A DNA stretch of 64,000 bases from Simkaniaceae bacterium. GTDB lineage: Bacteria; Chlamydiota; Chlamydiia; Chlamydiales; Simkaniaceae. The stretch's first letter is position 1. Each line of letters starts with the position of its first letter. Positions 25,217 to 34,786 of this stretch are shown here, one piece after another. The position numbers were made by a program, and so were the translations under genes. The DNA lies in contig CP073763.1 in the NCBI GenBank assembly GCA_018399075.1, positions 124,001-188,000 of the forward strand. The letters run 5' to 3'. Under the pieces are notes generated by a model. That model saw only the letters and a list, made by a program, of their open reading frames with translations. It made no database searches and was not told the DNA's origin.

Positions 25217-28200
25217 ATGACAAGTAGCCACGATATTCCCTACAAAGCAAATAATGTTCTCCATTTGATCATGATTGCCTTTTTGATGATCGCTCTTCGC
25301 GTTTGGTATTTAGGAGCGGTGAAGCATGATGAGTATCTAGAGAAGGCTCTGAAGCCCCAACGTCGCAATGTTGTTGAAGCCGCGCCAAGAGGAACAATTC
25401 GGGACCGTTTTAACCTTCCCCTTGCAATCAATAAAGTTCAGTACAATGCAGCGGTTTGTTTTGATCGGATCCGAGAGATCCCCGTCATAAGTTGGGAAAG
25501 AGATGAAAAGGGAAAGAAGGTGCGAGTATATGAGAGGCGCCACTACGTCGAGAAGCTCTCCAGGATGCTGGGCAACGCCTTAGAAATGGACCCCATATCC
25601 ATTGAAGATCTGATCTATAGCAAGGCTTCAATCTTCCCCAATACCCCCTTTATCTTGAAGGAGGATATTTCAGAAAAGCTCTACTACCGCCTCCGTCTAT
25701 TGGAAAAGGATTGGACTGGGCTTGCGATGCAAAGAGGTGCCAAGCGGTATTACCCTCAAGGGAAAGTAGGCTCCGATATTGTCGGCTATATGGGAGCGAT
25801 TAATGAGCGGCAATATTTGGCGATTGCCGAAGAGATGAGTGAGCTCTCTCTCTTTTTAGAGCAGAGAGAACAGGGGCTCCCTATCCCTTTACCAAAAGGG
25901 TTTTATAGTAGCCGCGATGTAGAGTTACGACTAAGTGAGCTGAAGGAAAAGGCCTATACCATTCATGCTCATGTGGGAAAATCGGGTGTTGAACGGAAAT
26001 TCGATGAGGCTCTTCGAGGAATGTATGGAAAACATCAAGTCGAGATTGGGGCTAAAGGGCGCTTTATCCGGAATCTCCCAGGCGGGAAAGAGGTAGATTC
26101 AGGAGACCGTATTTTACTGACAATTTCGTCTGAGCTCCAAGCTTATGCTGAAGAACTTCTCATTTTAAATGAACGGGATCGAGAACATCACTTTTCTTTA
26201 GCAGGAAAAGGGCATGATCAGATCCGCTCACCTTGGATTAAGGGGGGAGCGATTGTAGCGATGGTCCCCGAAACAGGCGAAATTGTGGCGATGGCCTCAT
26301 ACCCTCGTTATGATCCCAATGACTTTATCTTAACAGATCGGGACCGGGACGAAAAAATCGAAGGAATTCGGAAATGGCTAGAAAGTCATCGTCATATTGG
26401 AGCCATTTGGGATGGATTAGTCCCAATGGAGCGAGAGCTTGAAACCTACATTGAAAAACAGTACCTCAACTGGGATACTTTCCTTGATCAAGTCCTTTCT
26501 CTCAATTGCCAAGTGCGAAAAAGCCTTCGAAAAATCTCTTCTGTTTATCAAGGGGTTCATATTCAACATGTCATGGGAGCTCTTCAAAAAGTTCTCGAGC
26601 ATGAAACAATGGCTGAAACGATTGAAGTCCTTTATCCTGAAACCAAAGGGGAAGATCAGGACCTCCTTTTAGTTGGCGAAATCCGCAAAGAGATCGACCC
26701 TGTTTTAAAACCGATTAAGTCAAATAAAGATAAGCTCCTTTTTCTCGACCTCCTTCGACTCCTTGCTCCTGGAGATTATTTTTCTGATCTCTCCTTAAAT
26801 GAGGTCAAAGGGATGTCCCCTACAAAATATCGAGATCTCAGCCAATCGTACGTAAGGATAAAAAAAGAGGTAAAAGAACGCGTTGAAACGCTTTATCATG
26901 AACGAATTTTTCCGAGATGGCGCAACAAACATTTTAAAGCCTACCTAAAAGAAAAACGGGAAGAAGAAAAGGAGCGAAAAACTTACGCCCATCCTTATAC
27001 CGACTATTTAGAAGAGGGAGAAAAAAAACTTTTTGCAGAGTTTTGGAAAAAGCATGAATGGAAGTTTTTCGATGCCTTTATCTATGGCAATGTAGCAAAT
27101 GATCTTGAACTCCAGCCTTTCTTATTCCACCTCATTGTCAAAAGTAAAGAGGTAGAGGGAAAACTAAAAGAGGCCTTAACGTTAATAAGAAACCGGAACC
27201 CCTCTCTTTATCTGCTCGCTACGATTCGCTCCTTCGATGAGTTAACGGATCCTCTTTGGGGTTATTATTACTCCCTTAGAAACCCTACCCTTCAAGGGTT
27301 GGCAGGAGCCTTTTATCCCCGTAATGGGTATGGATATGGGAAATCTTTTGCCTATGGACGAGCCACTCCAATAGGCTCCCTTTTTAAGGTGGTCACAGGT
27401 TATGAAGCGCTTAAACAAAAATATCTGATGCATGAAAACCATCACTTGCCCTTACGTGACTTGAGCCCATTGGAGATTATTGATGAAATAAATCCAAAAA
27501 TTGTCACCGATAAGGGAATCGTCTTGGGTCGCTATTTAGATGGTTCGTATATTACCCGTCAACATAAAGGGGGGCGAATGCCCCGGAGTCATGCTTCTCT
27601 TGGAAAGGTCGATTTTAGAACGGCCATGGAACGTTCAAGCAACATCTATTTTTCTCTTCTTGCAGGAGAAATCATCGAGCACCCAGCTGATCTGCAAAAA
27701 ACCACCCTCCAGTTTGGGTTTGGAAAGCCTACAGGAATCGATCTCTTTGGAGAAATTGGGGGTTATGTTCCCGATGATATCCGTGATAATCAAACGGGAC
27801 TTTATGCTTTTGCTATTGGACAACATTCCCTTGTTGTCACCCCTCTCCAGTCAGCTTCGATGCTTTCAACGATTGGCAATGGAGGGGCTGTTCTAAAACC
27901 TCAAATCGTGAAGATGCAAGCTAACTCGAGAGGAGTGACAGAAAAAGGGCGAGAGGTTAATCGGACCTTAGAGATGCCAAACCGCGTGCGAACAGAACTT
28001 ATTGAAGGGATGAAACGGGTTGTTATGGGAGAAAAGGGTCCTGTCCAACCCTATCGAATCCGCGCCCTTTATGAGCATCCTAAATGGATCCCCGACTATA
28101 AGAATCTCCAAAGTCACTTTATCGGGAAAACCTCAACAGCAGAGTTTATTTACCGTCCTTTCCTCGATCGAGAGGGGGCTCCTCTCATGTGTAAAGATAT

Positions 28201-28375
28201 TTGGTTTGGCAGCCTTTCTTTTAAGGAAGAGGATGACTATCGCGTTGACATGCCCGACCTCTCTGTCGTTGTCTATTTAAAGTTTGGTGACTACGGAAAA
28301 GAAGCGGCCCCCCTTGCAGCCCTATTGATAAAGAAGTGGAGAGAAATCACTGCGAAAAATTACAATGATCAGTAA
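25217..28375 (+). CDS. pbp2: Penicillin-binding protein 2 (transpeptidase), long chlamydial type
   Basis: A 1052-residue inner-membrane D,D-transpeptidase. One N-terminal membrane anchor (HLIMIAFLMIALRVWYLGA), a dimerisation domain with RGTIRDRFNLPLAINK, and a transpeptidase domain with the three class motifs: S721-L-F-K724, S807-S-N809 and K971-T-S. Between the PBP dimerisation part and the active site is a very long charged helical insertion (about residues 375-690), so the protein is much longer than the ~630 residues of E. coli PBP2. As I recall, chlamydial PBP2 is similarly long. Its place after the rpsB block matches the chlamydial order. It supports the minimal septal peptidoglycan of Chlamydiae. 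Its stop overlaps the next start by one base. Confidence 0.93.
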   Translation: MTSSHDIPYKANNVLHLIMIAFLMIALRVWYLGAVKHDEYLEKALKPQRRNVVEAAPRGTIRDRFNLPLAINKVQYNAAVCFDRIREIPVISWERDEKGKKVRVYERRHYVEKLSRMLGNALEMDPISIEDLIYSKASIFPNTPFILKEDISEKLYYRLRLLEKDWTGLAMQRGAKRYYPQGKVGSDIVGYMGAINERQYLAIAEEMSELSLFLEQREQGLPIPLPKGFYSSRDVELRLSELKEKAYTIHAHVGKSGVERKFDEALRGMYGKHQVEIGAKGRFIRNLPGGKEVDSGDRILLTISSELQAYAEELLILNERDREHHFSLAGKGHDQIRSPWIKGGAIVAMVPETGEIVAMASYPRYDPNDFILTDRDRDEKIEGIRKWLESHRHIGAIWDGLVPMERELETYIEKQYLNWDTFLDQVLSLNCQVRKSLRKISSVYQGVHIQHVMGALQKVLEHETMAETIEVLYPETKGEDQDLLLVGEIRKEIDPVLKPIKSNKDKLLFLDLLRLLAPGDYFSDLSLNEVKGMSPTKYRDLSQSYVRIKKEVKERVETLYHERIFPRWRNKHFKAYLKEKREEEKERKTYAHPYTDYLEEGEKKLFAEFWKKHEWKFFDAFIYGNVANDLELQPFLFHLIVKSKEVEGKLKEALTLIRNRNPSLYLLATIRSFDELTDPLWGYYYSLRNPTLQGLAGAFYPRNGYGYGKSFAYGRATPIGSLFKVVTGYEALKQKYLMHENHHLPLRDLSPLEIIDEINPKIVTDKGIVLGRYLDGSYITRQHKGGRMPRSHASLGKVDFRTAMERSSNIYFSLLAGEIIEHPADLQKTTLQFGFGKPTGIDLFGEIGGYVPDDIRDNQTGLYAFAIGQHSLVVTPLQSASMLSTIGNGGAVLKPQIVKMQANSRGVTEKGREVNRTLEMPNRVRTELIEGMKRVVMGEKGPVQPYRIRALYEHPKWIPDYKNLQSHFIGKTSTAEFIYRPFLDREGAPLMCKDIWFGSLSFKEEDDYRVDMPDLSVVVYLKFGDYGKEAAPLAALLIKKWREITAKNYNDQ

Positions 28376-29838
28376 TGAAAACAAAGCTACTCTACTTATT
28401 TAGTGCCTTATTGATTGCTTTTTTCCCTTTTCTAAACTTTTTTTATAAAGTTTTTCGGGGCGTCTCGGTTTCCTTTGTCCACTATTTTGAAAAGCACGCC
28501 TCTTTTCATTTTCAGATTCCTCCCCTCTTTCAGAAATATATCCACTTTTATCTCACGGATTTTTGGATTGTAGGACTAATGATCAGCGCTTTTCTCTTGA
28601 AAGAGGTTCGTTTTAAGGAGCTCTTTTTTAATCGTCATTCTCGCTACTTAACCCTCTATGTCGCAGCCGCATTCTTATCGATTCTCTTTTCTCTTTTTTC
28701 AAACTACTTTTTTCAATATACAGCCTTGATCAATCTCACAATCGCTTTTATTTCCTTTCATTTGATCTACCTCCTTTTTTCAAAGCGTACCGACTTAATT
28801 CAACCCATTCTTTGGGCTTTTGTTGGAGTGGCTGCCTTTGAATGTTTTATTGGGATTGGTCAGTTTCTCTTTCAGGAAAGTCTCGGTCTCTGGTTTCTTT
28901 CAGAACCACAAATTACCCCTTACATGGAGAACATCCCCATCTACCCTTTGACTGAAGGAAATCGAGCCCTTTTTGATAAGCTCCCCTGGATCCCAGAGGG
29001 ACATACCAATATTCTCCGATCACTCGGAACCTTTGACCACCCAAATATTTTTGGAGCCTATCTCAGTCTCTCTCTATTTCTCTCCTATTCTCTCTTTATC
29101 ACCAGTCTAAAAAAGGGGTGGAAAATCGCCTTGCTTATGGTCATCCCTTTGCAAATTATTACGCTAGGCCTCACTTTTTCAAGGGGTCCAATCTTTGCAT
29201 GGATCTTGGGGACCGTCGTCTTCTTTGTTGTTGGGTTTATTAAGCGAAAGATGTTTTCTAAAAGTGAACGGAGAGGATTTTATCTCCTGACTCTTTTAAT
29301 CGGAGCAGGTTTTCTCCTCACCCTTTCTATCCTCTTTGAACAGCTCATCGCAAGGGGAGGATTTGTCAATTATAATGGAGTTGCAAGTGGCTCAGATAGT
29401 GGGCGTCTTCTTTATTATCGCATAGCAATGATGCTCTTTTCTTCCCATCCCCTTTTAGGGATCGGATTTAATAGCTATTCTCTTTTTCCTTATGAGATAA
29501 TAAACCCTACCTTTGAGGGAGCGAATCCCACAGGAACTTTAGCTCATAATGTCTACTTGCAGATTGCTTCAGAAACAGGATTGATTGGACTGATCCTTAT
29601 CACTCTTTTTGTCTTTTCAATGGTTTTACTCTTAAGAAAGCAAGAGATGACACCGATTAAACTTGCACTTGGTTCGATCTTTTTGATGTTTTTGCTTCTC
29701 GGGCTTGTCGATCACTTCTTGTGGACTTACAATTCAGGACGCCTGATGTTTTTCCTCTTCTCAGCCCTTTTTGCTGCCTCTCTTAAGCAAGAAAAGCAAG
29801 GGCTTTCCCCTCATCTTCCCAGTTCAAGTAAGGGATAA
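28375..29838 (+). CDS. O-antigen ligase/polymerase-like membrane protein (Wzy_C family)
   Basis: A 487-residue polytopic inner-membrane protein with about 11-12 hydrophobic segments. The Wzy/WaaL-type periplasmic region contains FDHPNIFGAYLS and the later GRLLYYRIAMMLFSSHPLLGIG ... HNVYLQIASETGLIGL segment, which is the family signature. Such proteins polymerise or ligate undecaprenyl-linked glycans. It is translationally coupled to pbp2 (ATG inside TAATG) and its 3' end overlaps the convergent Wzc-like gene by 56 bases. Whether it is a polymerase or ligase cannot be told by eye. Confidence 0.85.
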   Translation: MKTKLLYLFSALLIAFFPFLNFFYKVFRGVSVSFVHYFEKHASFHFQIPPLFQKYIHFYLTDFWIVGLMISAFLLKEVRFKELFFNRHSRYLTLYVAAAFLSILFSLFSNYFFQYTALINLTIAFISFHLIYLLFSKRTDLIQPILWAFVGVAAFECFIGIGQFLFQESLGLWFLSEPQITPYMENIPIYPLTEGNRALFDKLPWIPEGHTNILRSLGTFDHPNIFGAYLSLSLFLSYSLFITSLKKGWKIALLMVIPLQIITLGLTFSRGPIFAWILGTVVFFVVGFIKRKMFSKSERRGFYLLTLLIGAGFLLTLSILFEQLIARGGFVNYNGVASGSDSGRLLYYRIAMMLFSSHPLLGIGFNSYSLFPYEIINPTFEGANPTGTLAHNVYLQIASETGLIGLILITLFVFSMVLLLRKQEMTPIKLALGSIFLMFLLLGLVDHFLWTYNSGRLMFFLFSALFAASLKQEKQGLSPHLPSSSKG

Positions 29839-32614
29839 GTTGATCATAAGATTCACCCTTTAGTCGAAGGGTCATGACATCACTCTGGGGGAAAAAGTGC
29901 TTTGGTAGGGAGCTTTTTGCTTCAGCACTTACGGCAAGGAGAATTATGTCATAGCTCTTTTTCATCTTTTCTAAATACTCTCCAAACTTAGCCCCTTTCA
30001 AAAGCTCTTGCGCATAAGGAGATTTCCCACCCATGGGTAAGTAGTCTCCAAAACTCTTTTTTCTAAGGCTTGGTTCTTTTGCTTCTCCCTCTAAATAATG
30101 AATCAACCCTGGAAGGTTTTTTTGTTTAATCTTCTTCGAAAAATCAAGGTCTATCATAAGAAGTTGTTTTCCCTCTTTTGCAAGAAGGTCTGCAAATGAA
30201 ACACTATAATCCTCTTCACTTCTAATAATAAGGGTTACAATAAGGGGAAGACGCTTTTGCTGATTAACGAGAAGAGATAAATTTCTAAGAACTTCAAGGT
30301 CTTTAGAGGGATTGTTTGTCAAGGTCCCTATGACATTTCTCCCACGCGAAGCCATATTTCTAAGTCCAATGGGAAACCCTTTATAAAGAGCCCTTGCAAA
30401 ACAGCCAATAAAAGCAATAAGCCCTCCAATAAAGGCTCCTATCAATCCAAAAACTTTTAACAGGGGGCTTTTAGGAACAAACGATGCATAAGGGTAGTTA
30501 ATGGGTTTCGATTCAATCATTGATAAGTTACTTTCGATACTTTTAGACTCGACAAGTTGTACTAGAGCTTCAAGCATTCCTTGGTTCATATCAGCAGTAA
30601 ACGCTAATTCGCGCTCACGGAGCCAACTATCTGGAACCCCTTCCATTTCTTTTTTTACAAGATCAAGCTCATCATGAATCAGCTGCATTTCTTGATCTAA
30701 AAACTTAAGCTGCTCATCAATTCGGTCTTCAACTTGCTTTTCTATCAGTGCAATTTCTTGTCCAAGAAGATCTAGAATAGCGACTTGAACAGAATGGATC
30801 CGCTCTTCGACCCGCTCTTTCTCAAGAAGGGTTAATGCCATTGTTTCCTTCATGTGATGAATCAAATCATCCTTTTTAGAAGAAAATTTTCTCTCCAATC
30901 TTTCGATTTCTTTTTCAGTGAGTGTCCTTTTTTTTCTGAGCTGTTGAGTCATTTCTCCTAATTCACGAACAAGCCCTTGGCTAGTCGAATCGGGAAATGT
31001 TTCACCTAAGGAAATGTACTCTATATCCTCTTTCTCGAGCTGCTTTTTTCCAAATTCCATCTGACGAAATTTAAAGAGAAGATCATCTCTTTTATGAAGA
31101 TAATCAAGGAGGAGCTTTCGCGCCGTATTAATATCAATCCCTCTGTATTCTTCTCCCTTTGTTGCTCCCGAAAGAAGGCGCTTTTTTATCACCTCTTCCT
31201 GAAGAGAAAGGAGTCGGATATTATTATCAAGATACTCCTTTGAGAGCTTAGGATAATGATTTTTTCCTGCCAGGGCAATTAACTCTTTTTTTTCCTCCTC
31301 TACCTTTTTTAATTCTAGGGTCTCTGGCAAAAAGACTGTCCCAAAATCATAGGTATTTAAAAAGAGGCGTCCCTGCTCCCGAACAGGCTCAAACAGTTTA
31401 GTAAAAAAGATGTCGATCCCTGTTTGAGTGCGGAGTTTTTTTCTTTCGATCTCTTCGAGTTTATGAAGATGCGTTGCGATATTTTTCTGATGAGTGGAAG
31501 CCCCTAGAAAAGCCAGAGAGAGCTCATCCCGTTCTTTGGTCATTTCATGTAAGCTTGCTTGAAGCGATCTCACTTCCTGCCCAAGATCAAAGGTTTCACC
31601 TTTTTCTAGTTTTCCCTTCTTTAACTTCAGAGCCATTAAATCCTTTGAAAACTTTTCTTTCCTATCTTGGAAAATAGGAAGTTGATGTCCCAAAGATAAA
31701 GAGCCACTTTCCTTAAGATTATTTTTCAAATAGACAACATGCGTTTGAAGATGTTCATTCATCTTAGTGCAAAACTCATCGCGCTTTTTTTCAAGGTAAG
31801 CAATTTGTCCTTCTGAAATCCGTTGATTTTCACTAACTAAATAACTCTGGTACTCTTCCATTATTGCATTGAGAACACCTTTTGCAAAGATTGGATTGGA
31901 GTGAAAAAGTGTAAGCTCTAAGACCCCCTGGCTCATGGTGTTTTGGTCTACATCAATTTGATCCCGCAGGGAGATCACTTGCTCTTGCAGGGGATGGATT
32001 GATAAAGGATAAGAAGTGCGAAGCTTTAAATTTTCAGGGATAGTTTTTAATGTAAATGTAACCCCATCAAATGCTGCCTCTTTCCCCACCTCCCCTTTAA
32101 GCAATACTTGATCTTTCTGATCGCGAATCTCAAATAAGTCTAGCGTAAAAAAATAAAGGATGCAGGTTTTTGGAAGCCTTCCAAGATAACGGACATTTTC
32201 AAATTCAAAAATACCTTTTTCTTTAAGGGGAAGCCCTTTTTCTGCGCGGAGAGCATCGATAAAAAGGTCCCGTTTTTTCCCCCATTTAGAGTTTCCTTGA
32301 ACGGAGGCCTGCAGCCCTAGTTTTTCGATAACGGGCTCAAGAATAATCGATGAGGTGATTAAAACACTGCCTTGCCGCTCCCCTCCTCCAATATTCATAC
32401 TTTTGAGTAGTGTTTCGAAGACTCCAGCTTGTGAAATTGATGTTTTAGCCGCATCTTTAAAGGTGGCACACACTTCATATTTAACGGGGACCTGAGTCCG
32501 CGCCCAAAAACCAATGCCTCCAAACAAAAGGGAGCCTAAAGCAATGACCCCTATTGATCGAATGAAAAGCTGCTTGACATCTGAAAAAAGGATAAAGTTT
32601 TCTTCTTTACTCAT
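29783..32614 (-). CDS. Wzc-like polysaccharide co-polymerase with degenerate kinase domain
   Basis: A 943-residue inner-membrane protein. TM1 (about 17-34, VIALGSLLFGGIGFWA), a Wzz-type periplasmic domain, an extensive coiled coil (about 270-690), TM2 (about 712-735, VFGLIGAFIGGLIAFIG) preceded by the proline-containing PINYPYASFVPKSPLLK that is typical of Wzz/Wzc, and a C-terminal BY-kinase-like domain. In that domain the Walker A Gly-Lys-Ser/Thr loop is missing (LIIRSEEDYSVSFADLL) while the following LLMIDLDF strand resembles Walker A', and there is no C-terminal Tyr cluster. It likely controls chain length without kinase activity. Its start overlaps the stop of the Wza-like gene by 4 bases. 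Confidence 0.8.
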   Translation of the reverse strand: MSKEENFILFSDVKQLFIRSIGVIALGSLLFGGIGFWARTQVPVKYEVCATFKDAAKTSISQAGVFETLLKSMNIGGGERQGSVLITSSIILEPVIEKLGLQASVQGNSKWGKKRDLFIDALRAEKGLPLKEKGIFEFENVRYLGRLPKTCILYFFTLDLFEIRDQKDQVLLKGEVGKEAAFDGVTFTLKTIPENLKLRTSYPLSIHPLQEQVISLRDQIDVDQNTMSQGVLELTLFHSNPIFAKGVLNAIMEEYQSYLVSENQRISEGQIAYLEKKRDEFCTKMNEHLQTHVVYLKNNLKESGSLSLGHQLPIFQDRKEKFSKDLMALKLKKGKLEKGETFDLGQEVRSLQASLHEMTKERDELSLAFLGASTHQKNIATHLHKLEEIERKKLRTQTGIDIFFTKLFEPVREQGRLFLNTYDFGTVFLPETLELKKVEEEKKELIALAGKNHYPKLSKEYLDNNIRLLSLQEEVIKKRLLSGATKGEEYRGIDINTARKLLLDYLHKRDDLLFKFRQMEFGKKQLEKEDIEYISLGETFPDSTSQGLVRELGEMTQQLRKKRTLTEKEIERLERKFSSKKDDLIHHMKETMALTLLEKERVEERIHSVQVAILDLLGQEIALIEKQVEDRIDEQLKFLDQEMQLIHDELDLVKKEMEGVPDSWLRERELAFTADMNQGMLEALVQLVESKSIESNLSMIESKPINYPYASFVPKSPLLKVFGLIGAFIGGLIAFIGCFARALYKGFPIGLRNMASRGRNVIGTLTNNPSKDLEVLRNLSLLVNQQKRLPLIVTLIIRSEEDYSVSFADLLAKEGKQLLMIDLDFSKKIKQKNLPGLIHYLEGEAKEPSLRKKSFGDYLPMGGKSPYAQELLKGAKFGEYLEKMKKSYDIILLAVSAEAKSSLPKHFFPQSDVMTLRLKGESYDQLIPYLNWEDEGKALAFLA

Positions 32615-33669
32615 TGAATTGCAATGACTCCTGAAACACCTTTTCTGAAGAGCTCAATTCCAGTGAGCGTTGGGAAAATCTGCTGAATAAAGCGGTTCCA
32701 TTCAGTAATGGGTGTTGCAGCAACATAGACAATATCTCCAGGCATAAGGAGCATGCTCGAAGTAGGGAGGCGGATCACATGTTTCCAGTTCAGAGTGTAA
32801 ATTTTAGGGCGAAGAATATTCCCACGAATCACCTGAATCACCCCTTTATCTCCTGTGTAAGGGATTCCTCCCGCTAAAGCTAGCGCTTGTCGGAGTGGCA
32901 TCGATCCTGAAGGAAGATCAAAAACGCCTTCTTTTCTGACTTCACCCATCACCATAATCGATGAAGCTGCAGCTTCTGCAATATAGATCTTATCTCCCCC
33001 TCTCATCACTACATTTTGTGACATGTCCCCTTCTTTTATGAGGCGGTGCAGGTCAACAGGAACAGGTTTTCCTTCGCGAACGAGATAACTTTTAAAGAGG
33101 TTTGCATTTGTTGGAACTTTAGCTTCGGCAAGGACTTCAAAAAGCCGTTTTTTTCCATTCACAGGAATCGTTGATTGATTCACCATCCCTGCAAGCTCAA
33201 TCTTTTTGATGTTCCTCTTTTCAAAGGCTAAAAAGACCTCAATCCCATCAATTTCTCGATCATAAGCTTCTTGAATTCGTTCCCGCGCCTCCCCTAATTT
33301 TAGTCCCTTCACTTCAATGGGATTAATATCAGGGAGGGTGATTTTTCCATCGGTAACGGTATAACCAATCGATTCTCCAATTGACTTTACTGCTCCCGAT
33401 AAGTCCCCTCGCGTTGCATGAAAGAGTGCGACTTTTAAGACATCCCCATTCTCAACAGTATTGGTATATTCTTTTAAGAGTTCTGGATCCAAAGTGCTCA
33501 AAGGATGACCTTCCATCTCGAGGATAGAAAATTTTCCCTCTTTTATTTTGTAGGAATCAATGACAAACTCATCTGCCCCAACAACCTCACTCCCTTTAAA
33601 TGGGGTATTTGAACACCCTGAAAGCGTCGCAAGGAGTGCTATTACAAGTAGAATCCTAATCATTACCAT
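32611..33669 (-). CDS. Wza-like polysaccharide export lipoprotein
   Basis: A 352-residue lipoprotein: signal with lipobox LSGC (C19), Poly_export domain (about 72-135, NGDVLKVALFHATRGD), two SLBB-type domains (about 150-205; about 235-300, VMGEVRKEGVFDLPSG), and an amphipathic C-terminal helix (RFIQQIFPTLTGIEL), the organisation of Wza, which forms the outer-membrane channel for capsule or exopolysaccharide. Two ATGs are possible (33669 or 33663). It is transcribed divergently from the epimerase gene with only 14 bases between starts and is co-transcribed with the Wzc-like gene. Confidence 0.85.
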   Translation of the reverse strand: MVMIRILLVIALLATLSGCSNTPFKGSEVVGADEFVIDSYKIKEGKFSILEMEGHPLSTLDPELLKEYTNTVENGDVLKVALFHATRGDLSGAVKSIGESIGYTVTDGKITLPDINPIEVKGLKLGEARERIQEAYDREIDGIEVFLAFEKRNIKKIELAGMVNQSTIPVNGKKRLFEVLAEAKVPTNANLFKSYLVREGKPVPVDLHRLIKEGDMSQNVVMRGGDKIYIAEAAASSIMVMGEVRKEGVFDLPSGSMPLRQALALAGGIPYTGDKGVIQVIRGNILRPKIYTLNWKHVIRLPTSSMLLMPGDIVYVAATPITEWNRFIQQIFPTLTGIELFRKGVSGVIAIQ

Positions 33670-33683
33670 GCTATGATCAAACC

Positions 33684-34664
33684 ATGGAAACTAAAAAAAA
33701 GATTTTAATTACCGGTATTGCCGGCTTTATAGGCTTTCATTTAGCTTCTTTTTTAATTAAAAAAGGAGATTATGTGATTGGGTGTGATAATTTCAATGAT
33801 TATTATACACCTGAGTTAAAAAATGTTCGTGCTGAAAAGTTGAAAACACTAGGCATTGAAGTCATTCCCCTCGATATCCAAAATATTCAGGAACTGATTC
33901 CCCTTCTAAAAGAAAATGGGATCACGCATATTGTTCATCTAGCTGCGCAAGCGGGAGTCCGTTATTCCATTACTCATCCGATGCCTTACGCTGATTCAAA
34001 TCTAACGGGCTTCCTTTCCGTCTTAGAACTGGCGCGTGCGATCGAAGCAAAGCTTATCTTTGCTTCTTCTTCTTCCGTCTATGGTGGCAACACAAAAATC
34101 CCTTTTTCTGAAACCGATCCGACAGACTCCCCCGTTAGCCTTTACGCTGCTACAAAAAAATCGGGAGAGCTTCTTGCTAAAAGTTATCACCATCTCTATC
34201 AAATTCCTATGACCGGCCTTCGCTTCTTTACCGTTTATGGTCCTTGGGGACGCCCCGATATGGCTTACTACTCCTTCTCAGAAAAAATTCTCGCTGGACA
34301 ACCGATCCCCGTTTTTAATCATGGAAAAATGGAACGAGATTTCACTTATATCGATGACATTATCGAAGGAACATCTGCTGCTATCGACCATTGCAGCGGC
34401 TTTGAAATCTACAACCTTGGCAATAATCAGCCCGAACCCCTCATGAATCTCATTACTCTTCTCGAGGCAGCCCTCGGGAAAAAAGCTCTCCTCGACTACA
34501 AACCGATGCAAGCCGGCGATGTGACAACCACCTATGCTGATATCTCGAAAGCGCAAGCAAATCTTGCCTACGCACCTAAAACTTCCCTTGCTTCTGGTAT
34601 CGACAAATTCACCGATTGGCTCCTTGAATACCAAGGGGCTCTTTCTTCTAAAACTAAGAGTTAA
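33684..34664 (+). CDS. UDP-glucuronate 4-epimerase-like SDR
   Basis: A 326-residue extended SDR. Rossmann motif GIAGFIG (11-17), DNFNDYYTPELK, HLAAQAGVRYSI, the catalytic S-S-S...Y154-A-A-T-K158, and GLRFFTVYGPWGRPDMAYY. The DNFNDYY and AQAGVRYS combination is that of UDP-glucuronate 4-epimerases (GAE/LspL group), which make UDP-galacturonate. Substrate could instead be another UDP-sugar. Placement beside the Wza/Wzc genes fits polysaccharide precursor supply. Confidence 0.85.
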   Translation: METKKKILITGIAGFIGFHLASFLIKKGDYVIGCDNFNDYYTPELKNVRAEKLKTLGIEVIPLDIQNIQELIPLLKENGITHIVHLAAQAGVRYSITHPMPYADSNLTGFLSVLELARAIEAKLIFASSSSVYGGNTKIPFSETDPTDSPVSLYAATKKSGELLAKSYHHLYQIPMTGLRFFTVYGPWGRPDMAYYSFSEKILAGQPIPVFNHGKMERDFTYIDDIIEGTSAAIDHCSGFEIYNLGNNQPEPLMNLITLLEAALGKKALLDYKPMQAGDVTTTYADISKAQANLAYAPKTSLASGIDKFTDWLLEYQGALSSKTKS

Positions 34665-34665
34665 T

Positions 34666-34747
34666 TTCACCACAGAGGACACGGAGAACCCAGAGAGTTT
34701 TTGCAATCAAATTCATCTCTGAGATCTTTGTGCTCTCTGTGGTAAAA
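34666..34747. repeat. Imperfect palindromic intergenic repeat
   Basis: An ~82-base element with complementary arms: 34666-34696 (ACCACAGAGGACACGGAG...) and 34716-34743 (...TGTGCTCTCTGTGGT) pair at roughly 22 of 28 positions. The motif ACCACAGAG-x-ACACAGAG is of a type found scattered between genes in many bacteria. A transcript could fold into a long hairpin and might serve as a terminator. Confidence 0.7.
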
Positions 34748-34786
34748 AATAATAAAAAAGCTTATCCCTAAATAGAGGCAGAAAAA

